Positions 1 to 7,362 are shown, counted from the stretch's first letter. The stretch is DNA of 16,904 bases from CAWBRT01 sp050015355 (GCA_050015355.1 JBEKBO010000098.1:1-16904); one strand, 5' to 3'. Numbers and translations: made by a program. The notes: generated by a model not told the origin, from the letters alone.

Positions 1-101
1 GTCTGCTGGAAGCCCTCGAACAGGCTGCTGCTCTGGCCCTCGCAGCTATCACCCCGGACAACGCCGCAGCTTGGTTCAAACACTGCGGATACGGTATATA
101 G
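1..101 (+). CDS. IS630-like transposase, C-terminal end (5' truncated by window edge)
   Basis: A frame open from the left edge (first full codon at 3) runs to TAG at 99-101. It encodes about 32 residues ending in ITPDNAAAWFKHCGYGI. The pattern 'ITP-x-n-AxxWFxHCGY' just before the stop is typical of the C-terminus of IS630/Tc1-mariner-type DDE transposases. The catalytic DDE residues would lie upstream, outside the window, so I cannot tell whether the gene is intact. The sequence just after the stop (about 108-125, GGGAACCGCTCTAAG) could be the element's right terminal inverted repeat, but the matching left end is not visible. The next gene starts about 120 bp downstream, so the insertion sits directly upstream of the exported-protein pair. 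Confidence 0.6.
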   Translation, partial: LLEALEQAAALALAAITPDNAAAWFKHCGYGI

Positions 102-218
102 CTTCATGGGAACCGCTCTAAGCTGTTCTCCCGTTCGTGGGAATACAAACTTACAGTTACGCTGAGCTATTCACATTATTCCCGCGGATGTTTCGTTTCC
201 GGGGGATGGAGGAAAAGA

Positions 219-929
219 ATGTTTCAGAAGTCATTGCGATTTTTGCCGGCCGTCCTGCTGTTCATGCTGTTGACGGCATTTGCGGCATCGGCGACCGACA
301 CGGTTTTCACGCACATTGAAGACATGAGCGGCTGGGATTCCTGCACAGGGTGCGCGGGCGGAGGTGGAAAGGCTGTCTACTCGATGCACCAGCACCAGGC
401 GTCGCCCTCGGTGGATGGCAGTTCGATGGAGATCTCGCTTGGAGGAACAAAGCCCTTCTCGCACGTCTTGTACTGGCGGCGCATGTCCTCAAACGGCACC
501 GCTTCAAACTTCGTTCTCGATATGTACTATTACATCGACAACCCGCAGAATTCCCCCGCGCTGGAGTTTGCCGCCAACCAGTCAGTGAGCAACTACTGGT
601 ATAAGTTCTCCACCCAGTGCAACTTCTCGGCCGGCGAGTTTCGGGTGTGGGACTCCAAGAACTCGAAATGGGTCTCAACCGGCATCGGCTGCAGTCGTCC
701 GCCTGCCCACACCTGGCAGCACGTTGTCTTTGAGTACTCCCGCTCCGGCGGCAAAGCGAACTTCCTTGCGATCACCGTAAACGGGAATAAACACTACGTG
801 AACCGCTCCTTCTCGCCCTTGAAGCAAAAGCAGTCCGACTCCGTCGGCATCCATTTCCAATTGGACGGAGACGCCAGTCAGAATGACTACAAGGTCTGGG
901 CCGATTGCATCACCCTGACCTACTGGTAG
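219..929 (+). CDS. Exported beta-sandwich-like protein, unknown function (paralogue 1)
   Basis: A 236-residue protein. A GGAGG site at 208-212 lies 6 nt before the ATG, which fixes the start. Residues 1-25 form a signal peptide (basic start, hydrophobic core at 8-22, AASA cleavage site). The mature part has no transmembrane segment and is rich in aromatic residues, Ser, Asn and Gly. Landmarks are 'HIEDMSGW' (32-39), a C42/C45 pair, 'NFVLDMYYYID' (97-107), 'LEFAANQ' (115-121), 'WYKFSTQC' (127-134, C134), C158 before 'RPP', 'TWQH' (165-168), 'AITVNG' (184-189) and a C-terminal Tyr-Trp. Alternating beta-like segments suggest a secreted beta-sandwich such as a LamG or carbohydrate-binding fold, but I see no catalytic motif. 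It is clearly homologous over the whole mature domain to the next gene (1086-2030). The function is not recognised. Confidence 0.85.
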   Translation: MFQKSLRFLPAVLLFMLLTAFAASATDTVFTHIEDMSGWDSCTGCAGGGGKAVYSMHQHQASPSVDGSSMEISLGGTKPFSHVLYWRRMSSNGTASNFVLDMYYYIDNPQNSPALEFAANQSVSNYWYKFSTQCNFSAGEFRVWDSKNSKWVSTGIGCSRPPAHTWQHVVFEYSRSGGKANFLAITVNGNKHYVNRSFSPLKQKQSDSVGIHFQLDGDASQNDYKVWADCITLTYW

Positions 930-939
930 CCCCGGCGGG

Positions 940-962
940 CCGGGAGGTACATGACCTCCCGG
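940..962 (+). terminator. Perfect 9-bp hairpin after paralogue 1
   Basis: CCGGGAGGT (940-948) pairs perfectly with ACCTCCCGG (954-962) around a 5-nt loop, 10 bp after the stop of the first exported protein. The following bases (TTCGTCTCCT) are pyrimidine-rich but not a true U-tract. It may be a weak intrinsic terminator or a 3'-end stabilising stem separating the two paralogues. Confidence 0.5.
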
Positions 963-1043
963 TTCGTCTCCTGAGCAAATCCCCGGCCAGCTCTAGGTGT
1001 TCCACCTATTCAACCAGAGTTGATGCTTACGTAGCCTTTCGGT

Positions 1044-1071
1044 AGTAAGGCAGACCTTAATACTGCTTACC
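1044..1071 (+). promoter_or_regulatory. Bulged hairpin in the leader of paralogue 2
   Basis: GTAAGGCAG and CTGCTTAC form an 8-bp stem with one bulged G around an ACCTTAATA loop. The stem ends just before the GAGAGG Shine-Dalgarno region of the gene at 1086. It matches no riboswitch consensus I know. It could be a leader structure affecting translation, or chance. Confidence 0.25.
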
Positions 1072-1085
1072 GCCGAGAGGTGTTC

Positions 1086-2030
1086 ATGCATCGTTTTTTC
1101 CTGCCAACACTGGCCGGTTCTCTCCTATTGACGGTCCTGATCGCGACCTTGGGCTGCGGAGGAAAAGTAAGCGGCGGAAGTTCGTCGACAGCCAGCAATT
1201 CCCAGCAGGTGACGAATCCCCCGGATTCGTCTTCGCCCACGGCCAGCGCGCCAACTTCGAGCTCGACTTCAACGTCCGCCGGAACTTCGGCTGGCACATC
1301 AAGTTCTACGTCGACGGGCACGACAACAACGTCTTCCGGTTCCAGCTCCACCTCCGGCACAACGACATCGGCGCCGGCCGGCATACCCTCCAATGCGACG
1401 GTCTACAGCCACATCGAAGACATGAGCGGCTGGGCCAGTTGCACATCTTCCTGCAGCGGCGGCAACGGGACCGCCTCTTTCAGCCTGACCCAACAGCAGG
1501 CCTCGCCCTCGTTGGATGGCAGCTCGACCCTGTTCAGCTACGACGGAGGTCCGGCATTCTCCCACATCTTGTGGTCCCAGCATCTGTCAAGCAACGGCAG
1601 CGCCACCAACTTCGTCCTCGACATGTACTACTACATCGATCAACCGGCCAGTGCTCAGGGATTGGAGTTCGCCGCCAACCAGCAGCTACCGGGCCAGTGG
1701 TATAAATTCTCCACCCAATGCAGTTTTGCCGATGGAAAATGGCGCGTATGGGACTCGGCAAACCAGGGTTGGGTCGCCACCTCCGCGCCTTGCACGCGGC
1801 CGCCGGCCAACACCTGGCAGCACCTGACGTTTGACTATCAGCGCGCCAACGCGCAGGCGGTTTTCGTGGCAATCACCGTGAACGGACAGAAGTACGACAT
1901 CAATCAGAGCTTCAATCCACAGACAAACTCCGGCTCCACTTCCGTTGGAGTTCATTTTGAAATGGATGGTGACGGCACGGCGCAGCCCTACAACGTCTGG
2001 ATCGATCAAATGACGCTGAGTATCTGGTAG
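1086..2030 (+). CDS. Putative lipoprotein with Ser/Thr-rich linker, paralogue 2 of the exported family
   Basis: A 314-residue protein from ATG at 1086. GAGAGG at 1075-1080 gives a 5-nt spacing. An in-frame GTG at 1080 overlaps that site and is less likely to be the start. Residues 1-23 are a hydrophobic signal ending in TLGC, an imperfect lipobox with Cys24 as the possible lipidated residue. Residues 28-98 are low complexity, almost all Ser, Thr, Gly and Ala: a flexible linker of the kind that holds a domain away from the outer membrane. Residues 105-314 match the mature domain of the upstream gene: HIEDMSGW (109-116), C119/C123, NFVLDMYYYID (175-185), EFAANQ (194-199), WYKFSTQC (205-212), C236-x-RPP, TWQH (243-246), AITVNG (262-267) and a C-terminal Trp. 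The gene stops only 4 bp from the convergent selD stop. The function is unknown; a surface-anchored version of paralogue 1 is the reasonable inference. Confidence 0.85.
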   Translation: MHRFFLPTLAGSLLLTVLIATLGCGGKVSGGSSSTASNSQQVTNPPDSSSPTASAPTSSSTSTSAGTSAGTSSSTSTGTTTTSSGSSSTSGTTTSAPAGIPSNATVYSHIEDMSGWASCTSSCSGGNGTASFSLTQQQASPSLDGSSTLFSYDGGPAFSHILWSQHLSSNGSATNFVLDMYYYIDQPASAQGLEFAANQQLPGQWYKFSTQCSFADGKWRVWDSANQGWVATSAPCTRPPANTWQHLTFDYQRANAQAVFVAITVNGQKYDINQSFNPQTNSGSTSVGVHFEMDGDGTAQPYNVWIDQMTLSIW

Positions 2031-2034
2031 AGAC

Positions 2035-3087
2035 CTACACCACGGAGATCAGCGGTTTGCGCGCGGGTAAAACCTCGCCGATGCGGCGCGCCTCGAGCTG
2101 GCATCCACGGAGTTGGGCAACCAGCTCAGCGGCCTCCGTGACGGCTACGGCGATGAGCAGGCCGCCCGCCGTCTGCGGGTCGAAGAGAATCGTGCGCAGC
2201 TCCTCGGGCACCGTCTGCGCGTATTCGACCACGCATTCGGCGAAGTCGCGATTGGCCTTCAGTCCTCCCGGGATCATGCCGGCGCGAATGCACTCCAGTG
2301 CTCCGCTGAGCAGCGGCACCTCCGAGGCGCGGATGATCAGCGCAACGTCGCTGGCCAGCGCCAGCTCGCGTGCATGCCCGATGAGCCCAAAACCGGTCAC
2401 GTCCGTCATGCCGTGCACCGCGTGCGGCAGCGCGGCCTCGGCGGCGCTGCGGTTCAGCGTGGTCATGGAGCGCGTGGCGGCCTCGATCCATTCCGGCGCC
2501 GCTTTGCCGCCCTTGATCGCCGTCGAGATAACTCCCGTACCAAGCGGCTTGGTGAGCAGCAAGGCGTCTCCTGGCTTCGCGCCTCCGTTGGTAAGCACGT
2601 GCCGGGGATGAATGGTTCCCGTAACCGCATAGCCAAACTTGATTTCAGGGTCGCGAATGCTGTGCCCGCCAACCACCGTGCAACCCGCCTCGATCATCTT
2701 ACTGAGCCCGCCGACGAGAATCTGCTCGAGAATGCCGACGTCGGCCTTGTCCGGGAAGCACACCAGAGCTAGCGCCGAAAGCGGCCGGCCTCCCATGGCG
2801 TAGACATCGCTCAGCGCGTTGGTGGCCGCAATCTGTCCGAAGGTGTAGGGGTCGTCAACGATGGGCGTGAAAAAATCGACCGTCTGGACGAGCGCCAGCT
2901 CAGGCGTGAGTTGATACACGCCGGCGTCGTCGGCTTTATCAAAGCCAACCAGCACGTTCGGATCATTCTGCCGGGCTAATTTCCCAAGCACCGAGTCCAG
3001 CACCGCCGGACTTAGCTTGCTCGCTCAACCCGCAGCCTTGACCGTCTCCGTCAGCCGGACTGTCTTCGTCGCATCCATCGAGAACAT
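2035..3087 (-). CDS. selD: Selenide, water dikinase (SelD) with in-frame UGA, probable selenocysteine
   Basis: SelD makes selenophosphate from selenide and ATP, the Se donor for selenocysteine and selenouridine. The frame reads 350 residues from ATG at 3087 (an alternative ATG is at 3078; neither has a clear Shine-Dalgarno site), with one TGA at 3027-3025, residue 21. The context KAAG-U-ASKL aligns with the E. coli active-site loop GAGCGCK: TGA is at Cys17 and the Lys three residues later (K24) at catalytic Lys20. Beyond it the family continues without a break: VGFDKADDAGVY, TVDFFTPIVDDPYTFG, AATNALSDVYAMGG (about 70-115), GGHSI, LTKPLGTGV, MTDVTGFGLIGH, PGG, FDPQTAGGLL and an EVLPAR end. Length is normal. 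Starting after the TGA (GTG at 3003) would delete the active-site residue while leaving conserved-looking sequence upstream, so readthrough is the better model. A SECIS-like hairpin follows the UGA directly. The selA, selB and selC partners are not in the window. Confidence 0.93.
2985..3019 (-). promoter_or_regulatory. Bacterial SECIS-like hairpin directly after the selD UGA codon
   Basis: Read on the minus strand, 5 nt after the UGA: CAAGC (3019-3015), internal loop UA, AGUCC (3012-3008), 9-nt apical loop GGCGGUGCU (3007-2999), GGACU (2998-2994), internal loop CGGU, GCUUG (2989-2985). Both 5-bp stems are perfect. The apical loop begins 17 nt after the UGA and starts with GG, which agrees with the known bacterial SECIS pattern: a stem-loop in the coding region, with a conserved G near the start of the apical loop about 16-37 nt from UGA, bound by SelB. 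The element is entirely inside selD coding sequence. Confidence 0.8.
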
Positions 3088-3258
3088 TGTAACGGGTAGG
3101 GTCGTTCCGGGCGACTACGGGAAGAAGAATCTATTTTCTCGGAGCGGCGCGAAAGCAAGACGAGGAACTCAATCTTTGTTTGAAGCTAATCATGGCATCG
3201 CGGCGAAGGCCTGTTTTGAAGGGGTGCGCGCTTTAGCCATCGATTCATGAAACTAGCT

Positions 3259-4071
3259 TTAATCACAACTTGCTCCACGATACTGGCGGTAGTCGACGCC
3301 TTGCATTTCTATGATGCGGCACATTTCATGCAGCCGTGAGCGCATACGCTCGCCAATGCGATCACCGAGTGTCTCCTCGCGATTGGCCCGCGCAGCCGCG
3401 CGATAGCTGCCTGAGCGCTCGCTTTCAGCGTCGCCACCCGGAGGCAGATTGCGGTAGTTGGTGGTGATGATCGTAGTTCGTCTTTCGTTATAGCGAGTAT
3501 TCAAAATGTGGCTGACCATGTCCTCCACCCACTCGGTGCTGCGGGCGGCGGCGAGTTCATCGAGCACCAGCACTTCGCTCTGCAAGACCGGACGCAGCAC
3601 TTCAAACTCGGTAGTCTGGACGGAGGCGTTATACGAGTTTTGGATCTCCTTGAGCAGTTCGCGATAATCGTAGAAAAGGCACGGGATACCCTTTTCAAGA
3701 ATCAGTGCACGGATAATGCCGACGGCAAGATGAGTTTTGCCGACACCAATCGGGCCTATCAGCAGCAGGCCCTTGTTCTCCACCGGGTATTCGGCAACAA
3801 ACCGACAGGCTTTACGGTGAGCCGAAGCTAGCGACTTGAAAGGCCCTTCATGATCGAAGTTCGCGAGTTCGCAATGCTTGTAACGCTCCGGGATACGAGC
3901 TTGCTCGAACAGGCGCGAACCACGAGAGCGAATTTGGCAATCACAGATGGTCGCCTTTTCAACACTGCGGCCGCGTTTGTCCTCCACTCGGACCATCTTG
4001 AAACCCGTCCCTCCACAGATGGCGCAGGTCTGCGAGGTAGGGTTCGAAATGGCCTCATTCTCGGAGTGCAT
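3259..4071 (-). CDS. DnaC/IstB-type AAA+ ATPase (helicase-loader-like) with N-terminal zinc-binding motif
   Basis: From ATG at 4071 this is 270 residues. The same frame extends to another ATG at 4239 (326 residues), but the extra 56 residues are Ser/Thr-rich without recognisable domain features, and neither start has a strong Shine-Dalgarno site. An N-terminal Cys cluster (C16xxC19 then C43xC45) looks like a small zinc ribbon. The ATPase core has Walker A GPIGVGKTH (106-114), Walker B VLVLDEL (167-173), sensor-1-like IITTNY (201-206) and GERMRSRL (240-247) near the C-terminus, as in DnaC/DnaI/IstB proteins. Such proteins load the replicative helicase, or act as the helper ATPase of IS21 elements. 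No istA transposase lies next to it, so a cellular helicase loader is more likely than a transposition protein. It is transcribed toward selD with a gap of about 170 bp. Confidence 0.8.
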   Translation of the reverse strand: MHSENEAISNPTSQTCAICGGTGFKMVRVEDKRGRSVEKATICDCQIRSRGSRLFEQARIPERYKHCELANFDHEGPFKSLASAHRKACRFVAEYPVENKGLLLIGPIGVGKTHLAVGIIRALILEKGIPCLFYDYRELLKEIQNSYNASVQTTEFEVLRPVLQSEVLVLDELAAARSTEWVEDMVSHILNTRYNERRTTIITTNYRNLPPGGDAESERSGSYRAAARANREETLGDRIGERMRSRLHEMCRIIEMQGVDYRQYRGASCD

Positions 4072-4697
4072 ATCGGAACTCTGGACGAAGCAGCGTGACT
4101 GCGCAACAGCAATACGATGCTGCCCTGTGAGTAAGCTGTTGGAATCCGAGGTTAATTGTGGATGGGAGTGGATACCTGAGAAGGTCGTTGAATTACTGCC
4201 ATCCGCATCTAAAATGGCAGCATCCTCCAAACCACACACCCTGACATAACATCAAAGATGGCAACGGAACTACTCTTACGGAAAAAATAAATAGAACTCT
4301 AAATGCTCGTAGCCGTAGTAGGCCCTGGGAAAAAGTGGAAAACTTCGAAGAGGCGGCGTGATTGTTGATCGGGATGTACTTTCAGCCGTTGAAAAGGTGG
4401 ATCGTTTGATTGTGTGCTTTGTGCGTGTTTAGGTCCGGTGTCGGACGTAAGCATTCTCTTCCACTGCTTGCACATGTATTTCACAGGCTGCTTGGAGAAA
4501 AACAGGTGCGAAGGTGGAAATCTGCTCTAAGTTCTAGGAATTGCAAGCCTTCGAGGTTAGTGGTGGTGATTGGTAGGCTGTTCAAATCTGTCTGATTGGT
4601 TCGAAGGTGGAAGGGCCAGACGGCAAGGACAAAACCTAAAATCGACTATCAGTATTAGTAATGAAGAAAACAAAACAATAAAAAGTTGTTGAGATTG

Positions 4698-4719
4698 GTG
4701 TCACGGAAATTCGTGACAC
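4698..4719. repeat. Perfect 8-bp inverted repeat in AT-rich intergenic DNA
   Basis: GTGTCACG (4698-4705) and CGTGACAC (4712-4719) flank a 6-nt loop. An outer AAAGTT (4682-4687) / AACTTT (4719-4724 region) complementarity surrounds it. It lies 10 bp before the MITE-like element at 4730. It could be a terminator stem without a U-tract, an operator, or part of the neighbouring repeat. Confidence 0.4.
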
Positions 4720-4729
4720 AACTTTAGGA

Positions 4730-4853
4730 TGTCATGCTGAGCGGTAGCGAAGCATCCCACGAAATTGTCCTATCCTGCGCCGCTCTCGGAGCTTTTCGGG
4801 GAAATCCGTCGACTGCGTCTCAACTTCACTTCCTGCGGTCGCTCAGAATGACA
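4730..4853. mobile_element. MITE-like short interspersed repeat (family A, copy 1)
   Basis: The ends are inverted repeats: TGTCATGCTGAGCG at 4730-4743 and CGCTCAGAATGACA at 4840-4853, 13 of 14 matching after reverse complement. The body of about 96 bp is non-coding. The left end continues as GTAGCGAAGCATCCC, which matches 23 of 26 bases with the copy inside mnmG (16778-16806). A second, more diverged two-ended copy is at 8484-8679. Small size, terminal inverted repeats and several copies fit a non-autonomous element or REP-like sequence. No transposase is visible for it, and no clear target-site duplication was seen. Confidence 0.6.
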
Positions 4854-5329
4854 GCCCCAAGCATTTATTACATGAACTTACGGGAAGCACCATACGTCGG
4901 AGTATCACGTTTCTTCCCATCCTGACTGGGGTGGTTCCTCAATATTTTGTGCATTGCAGCAACCGGTTGCCAGCCGCCAGCGTCTAATGGCAGGCAAGCT
5001 GGAAACCGGGCTCCTGGATACGCCCGCATCACTTGCGCTCACACCTGGCTCCGAAACTAGCGGACCAGCTTCTCTGGAACTTCCGGCGCAAACCAACGCT
5101 GGAGTTTAGTGAAAGTCTAGGCTTCACAGGAAGAACGAACAGCCGTCGCTCTGCGGCGGTTGAGTTCTCTTGTTTCCATGTGAAGAGACATAGGGCTCGT
5201 CCGCTGCCGACCGATTCGTTCCCGAACAGCTAAGCGGTTATGCGGCCGAGTTGCGGCCTTTTGGGCTTTTCGCGAGCACAATGCATAGTTTCGCAGCCGC
5301 GCAGCCAGCGCGTAGAAAGGATATTTACA

Positions 5330-6745
5330 TTGAAAAAAAGAGAATCTGACATTACCCAAACCTGGAAGACCGATCCGCGCTGGAAGGGCGTCGAGCGCCC
5401 ATATATGGCGGAAGACGTTGATCGCTTGCGAGGAACGGTTCACGTCGAGCATACGCTGGCGCGTCTGGGAGCCGAAAGGCTCTGGCAGATGATGCACGAA
5501 GATGACTACGTTGCCGCTCTTGGCGCCATGACCGGCAACCAGGCGATTGAGATGGTGCAAGCGGGGTTGAAAGCGATTTACGTGAGCGGCTGGCAGGTGG
5601 CTGGCGACGCGAATACGGCGGGACAGATATACCCCGACCAGAGCCTGTATCCGGTGGATAGTGTTCCGGCCATGGTTTGTCGAATCAATAATGCATTGTT
5701 ACGGGCCGACCAGATTCATCATTCCGAGGGAAAGAACGGCACCAACTGGTTGGTTCCGCTGGTGGCTGATGCCGAGGCGGGATTCGGCGGCACTCTGAAT
5801 GCCTTCGAGCTGATGAAGTCCATGATCGAAGCCGGCGCCGCTGGCGTCCATTTCGAAGATCAGCTTTCTTCCGCCAAGAAGTGCGGACACCTGGGTGGCA
5901 AAGTGCTGGTGCCTACCGTGGAGGCCGTCCAGAAGCTGGTTGCGGCCCGCTTGGCTGCCGATGTCATGGGCGTGCCGGCGATTGTGATGGCGCGTACGGA
6001 TGCCAACGCCGCAAACTTGCTCACCACGGATGTCGACCCGCGCGACCAGCGCTTCCTGACCGGTGAACCGCGCACGCACGAAGGTTTTTACCGCATCCGC
6101 AGCGGAATGAATTCGGCCATCGCGCGCGGCCTTGCCTACGCTCCGTATGCCGACCTCATCTGGTGCGAAACCTCGGAACCCAATCTGGAGGAGGCGCGGC
6201 GCTTTGCCGATGCGATCCACGCTGAGTTCCCGGGCAAAATGCTGTCCTACAACTGTTCGCCGTCGTTCAACTGGAAGAAGAAGCTCGATGACGCCACCAT
6301 CGCCAAGTTTCAGCGCGAGTTGGCCGCCATGGGCTACAAGTTCCAGTTCATTACTTTGGCCGGCTTCCACGCCCTGAACCTGAGCATGTTCGAGTTGGCT
6401 CGCGGCTATAAGGAAAACGGCATGACGGCCTATTCGCGGCTCCAGGAGAAAGAATTCAGCCGCGAGAAGCACTATGGCTATGCCGCCACCAAGCACCAGC
6501 GGTTCGTTGGCACCGGCTACTTTGACGAGGTGACCCAGGTGATCGCCGGCGGAAGCTCCTCGACTACGGCGCTGAAGGGTTCGACCGAAGAAGAGCAATT
6601 CACGCACAATGGCTTCCAGGAGCGTGAGACGAAGGGTATCGGCAATCCCGCCTGTACGCCAGTGCTCGGGGAATGCGTGGCGATCGACGGGGGTATGGAT
6701 ATAGTGCAGTTGAAGTCGAAAAAGGATCCGGAAGCCGCGGCGTAA
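5330..6745 (+). CDS. aceA: Isocitrate lyase
   Basis: This is the glyoxylate-shunt enzyme that splits isocitrate into glyoxylate and succinate, allowing growth on acetate or fatty acids. The start is TTG at 5330: AAAGGA at 5316-5321 stands 8 nt upstream, and the N-terminus from there (TWKTDPRWKGVERPY) aligns with E. coli AceA, whereas the first in-frame ATG inside the domain (5405) would cut it off. Length is 471 residues against 434 in E. coli. Motifs are SGWQVA (86-91), YPDQSLYP (101-108), ADAEAGFGG (146-154), catalytic KKCGH (183-187, Cys185), ARTDA (221-225), WCETS (278-282), NCSPSFNW (308-315) and GTGYFD (394-399). The family normally ends near the GSTEEEQF motif (417-424). Here 47 further residues follow, including GNPACTPVLGECVAIDGG, and this tail is not recognised. 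No malate synthase is adjacent. Confidence 0.95.
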   Translation: MKKRESDITQTWKTDPRWKGVERPYMAEDVDRLRGTVHVEHTLARLGAERLWQMMHEDDYVAALGAMTGNQAIEMVQAGLKAIYVSGWQVAGDANTAGQIYPDQSLYPVDSVPAMVCRINNALLRADQIHHSEGKNGTNWLVPLVADAEAGFGGTLNAFELMKSMIEAGAAGVHFEDQLSSAKKCGHLGGKVLVPTVEAVQKLVAARLAADVMGVPAIVMARTDANAANLLTTDVDPRDQRFLTGEPRTHEGFYRIRSGMNSAIARGLAYAPYADLIWCETSEPNLEEARRFADAIHAEFPGKMLSYNCSPSFNWKKKLDDATIAKFQRELAAMGYKFQFITLAGFHALNLSMFELARGYKENGMTAYSRLQEKEFSREKHYGYAATKHQRFVGTGYFDEVTQVIAGGSSSTTALKGSTEEEQFTHNGFQERETKGIGNPACTPVLGECVAIDGGMDIVQLKSKKDPEAAA

Positions 6746-6787
6746 GCGCGACTTAAAGAACCCTATAAGCTTTGCACCCACCACCAC

Positions 6788-6818
6788 CCCGGCAGACCCT
6801 GAACAGGCGTCTGCCGGG
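6788..6818 (+). terminator. Strong stem-loop downstream of aceA
   Basis: CCCGGCAGAC (6788-6797) pairs perfectly with GTCTGCCGGG (6809-6818). The 11-nt loop contains CCT...AGG, which can close a further 3 bp. It lies about 43 bp after the aceA stop. There is no U-tract, so it may be an inefficient intrinsic terminator or an mRNA 3'-end stabiliser. Confidence 0.5.
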
Positions 6819-7017
6819 AAGCGCGCCCACATGGCGTCTTTCTGGCGCCTGTTGAGATCCTCGCCAACGCTCGGTTCCAGACCAGTTTCGCGGAAGGTAT
6901 CCCACGAAGGTTGATGGCCTCGTGGCTGCTGCCGCGCTGGAAGCCCACTGCCGGGCGTGATGAAACCACAAAATTTCCCAATCCTGCACTGGGCCCGTGA
7001 TTTCACGCTTGGTTCTC

Positions 7018-7046
7018 TTGACATAGCAAGCGCGGGGGAGCGTAAT
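7018..7046 (+). promoter_or_regulatory. Sigma70-type promoter for the HU gene
   Basis: A perfect -35 TTGACA (7018-7023), a 17-nt spacer and -10 CGTAAT (7041-7046, 4 of 6) lie about 38 bp before the HU start codon. The spacing and direction fit transcription of the HU gene only. Confidence 0.6.
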
Positions 7047-7083
7047 TGCACCCGCACGTTTACTGCGTCGGGAGGGAAGTGCC

Positions 7084-7362
7084 ATGAATAAGGCTGATTT
7101 GGTCGATCGAATTGCCGCTGCCACAGCAATCAGCAAGACACAGGCGACGGCAGCCATAGAAACGTTCATAAGCAGTGTCTCTTCGACATTAAAGAAAGGC
7201 GAGCGGGTTACTTTGGTGGGTTTCGGAACATTCTGCATTTCGCAGCACAAAGCAAGAAATGGCCGCAATCCGCAGACTGGAGCACTTATAAAAATTGCCG
7301 CTCGCCGCGTAGCGAAGTTCACGCCGGGCGTTGAGTTGAAGAAGGCAGTCAATCGCAAATAG
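7084..7362 (+). CDS. HU-family DNA-binding protein
   Basis: 92 residues, the usual HU length. The start MNKADLVDRIA is typical, with GGAGG about 8 nt upstream of the ATG. It has the helical dimerisation half (1-40), then GFGTF (47-51) and the arm tip GRNPQTG (about 60-66) with the conserved Arg-Asn-Pro that intercalates into and bends DNA, and a C-terminal VxFxPGxxLKxxVN-like end (KFTPGVELKKAVN). HU/IHF proteins coat and bend DNA in the nucleoid and assist replication initiation. It appears monocistronic behind its own promoter. HU versus IHF cannot be settled by eye, but the N-terminus favours HU. Confidence 0.93.
   Translation: MNKADLVDRIAAATAISKTQATAAIETFISSVSSTLKKGERVTLVGFGTFCISQHKARNGRNPQTGALIKIAARRVAKFTPGVELKKAVNRK

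Larger units (their letters stand above)
4240..5329. other. Gene-poor kilobase between the ATPase gene and aceA
   Basis: No open frame here has convincing coding character. The stretch 4620-4700 is notably AT-rich. It contains a perfect hairpin (4698-4719), a MITE-like repeat (4730-4853) and the upstream region of aceA. CGAAGGTGGAA occurs twice (about 4508 and 4601). No tRNA-like fold was found by eye. It may hold promoters for the two divergent flanking genes, plus repeat debris. Confidence 0.5.
6746..7083. other. Intergenic region between aceA and the HU gene
   Basis: This 338-bp stretch has no credible gene. It holds a strong 10-bp stem-loop 40 bp after aceA (6788-6818) and, at its far end, a good promoter for the HU gene (7018-7046) with a GGAGG ribosome site. 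Short frames on the minus strand look like shadows and carry no recognisable domain. Confidence 0.5.

Noticed and set aside
2035..3003. selD starting at GTG 3003 as a 322-residue protein
   Set aside because: This would delete the active-site loop. The upstream frame (RLTETVKAAG-TGA-ASKLSP) is clearly SelD-like, so Sec readthrough explains the sequence better.
4240..5329. Possible tRNA (including tRNA-Sec) or CRISPR array in the gene-poor kilobase
   Set aside because: No cloverleaf-like arm set with a CCA end and no regularly spaced direct repeats could be found by eye.
5699..7129. Long (476-codon) minus-strand frame opposite aceA
   Set aside because: It is the antisense shadow of a strongly coding isocitrate lyase gene and contains no domain-like pattern.
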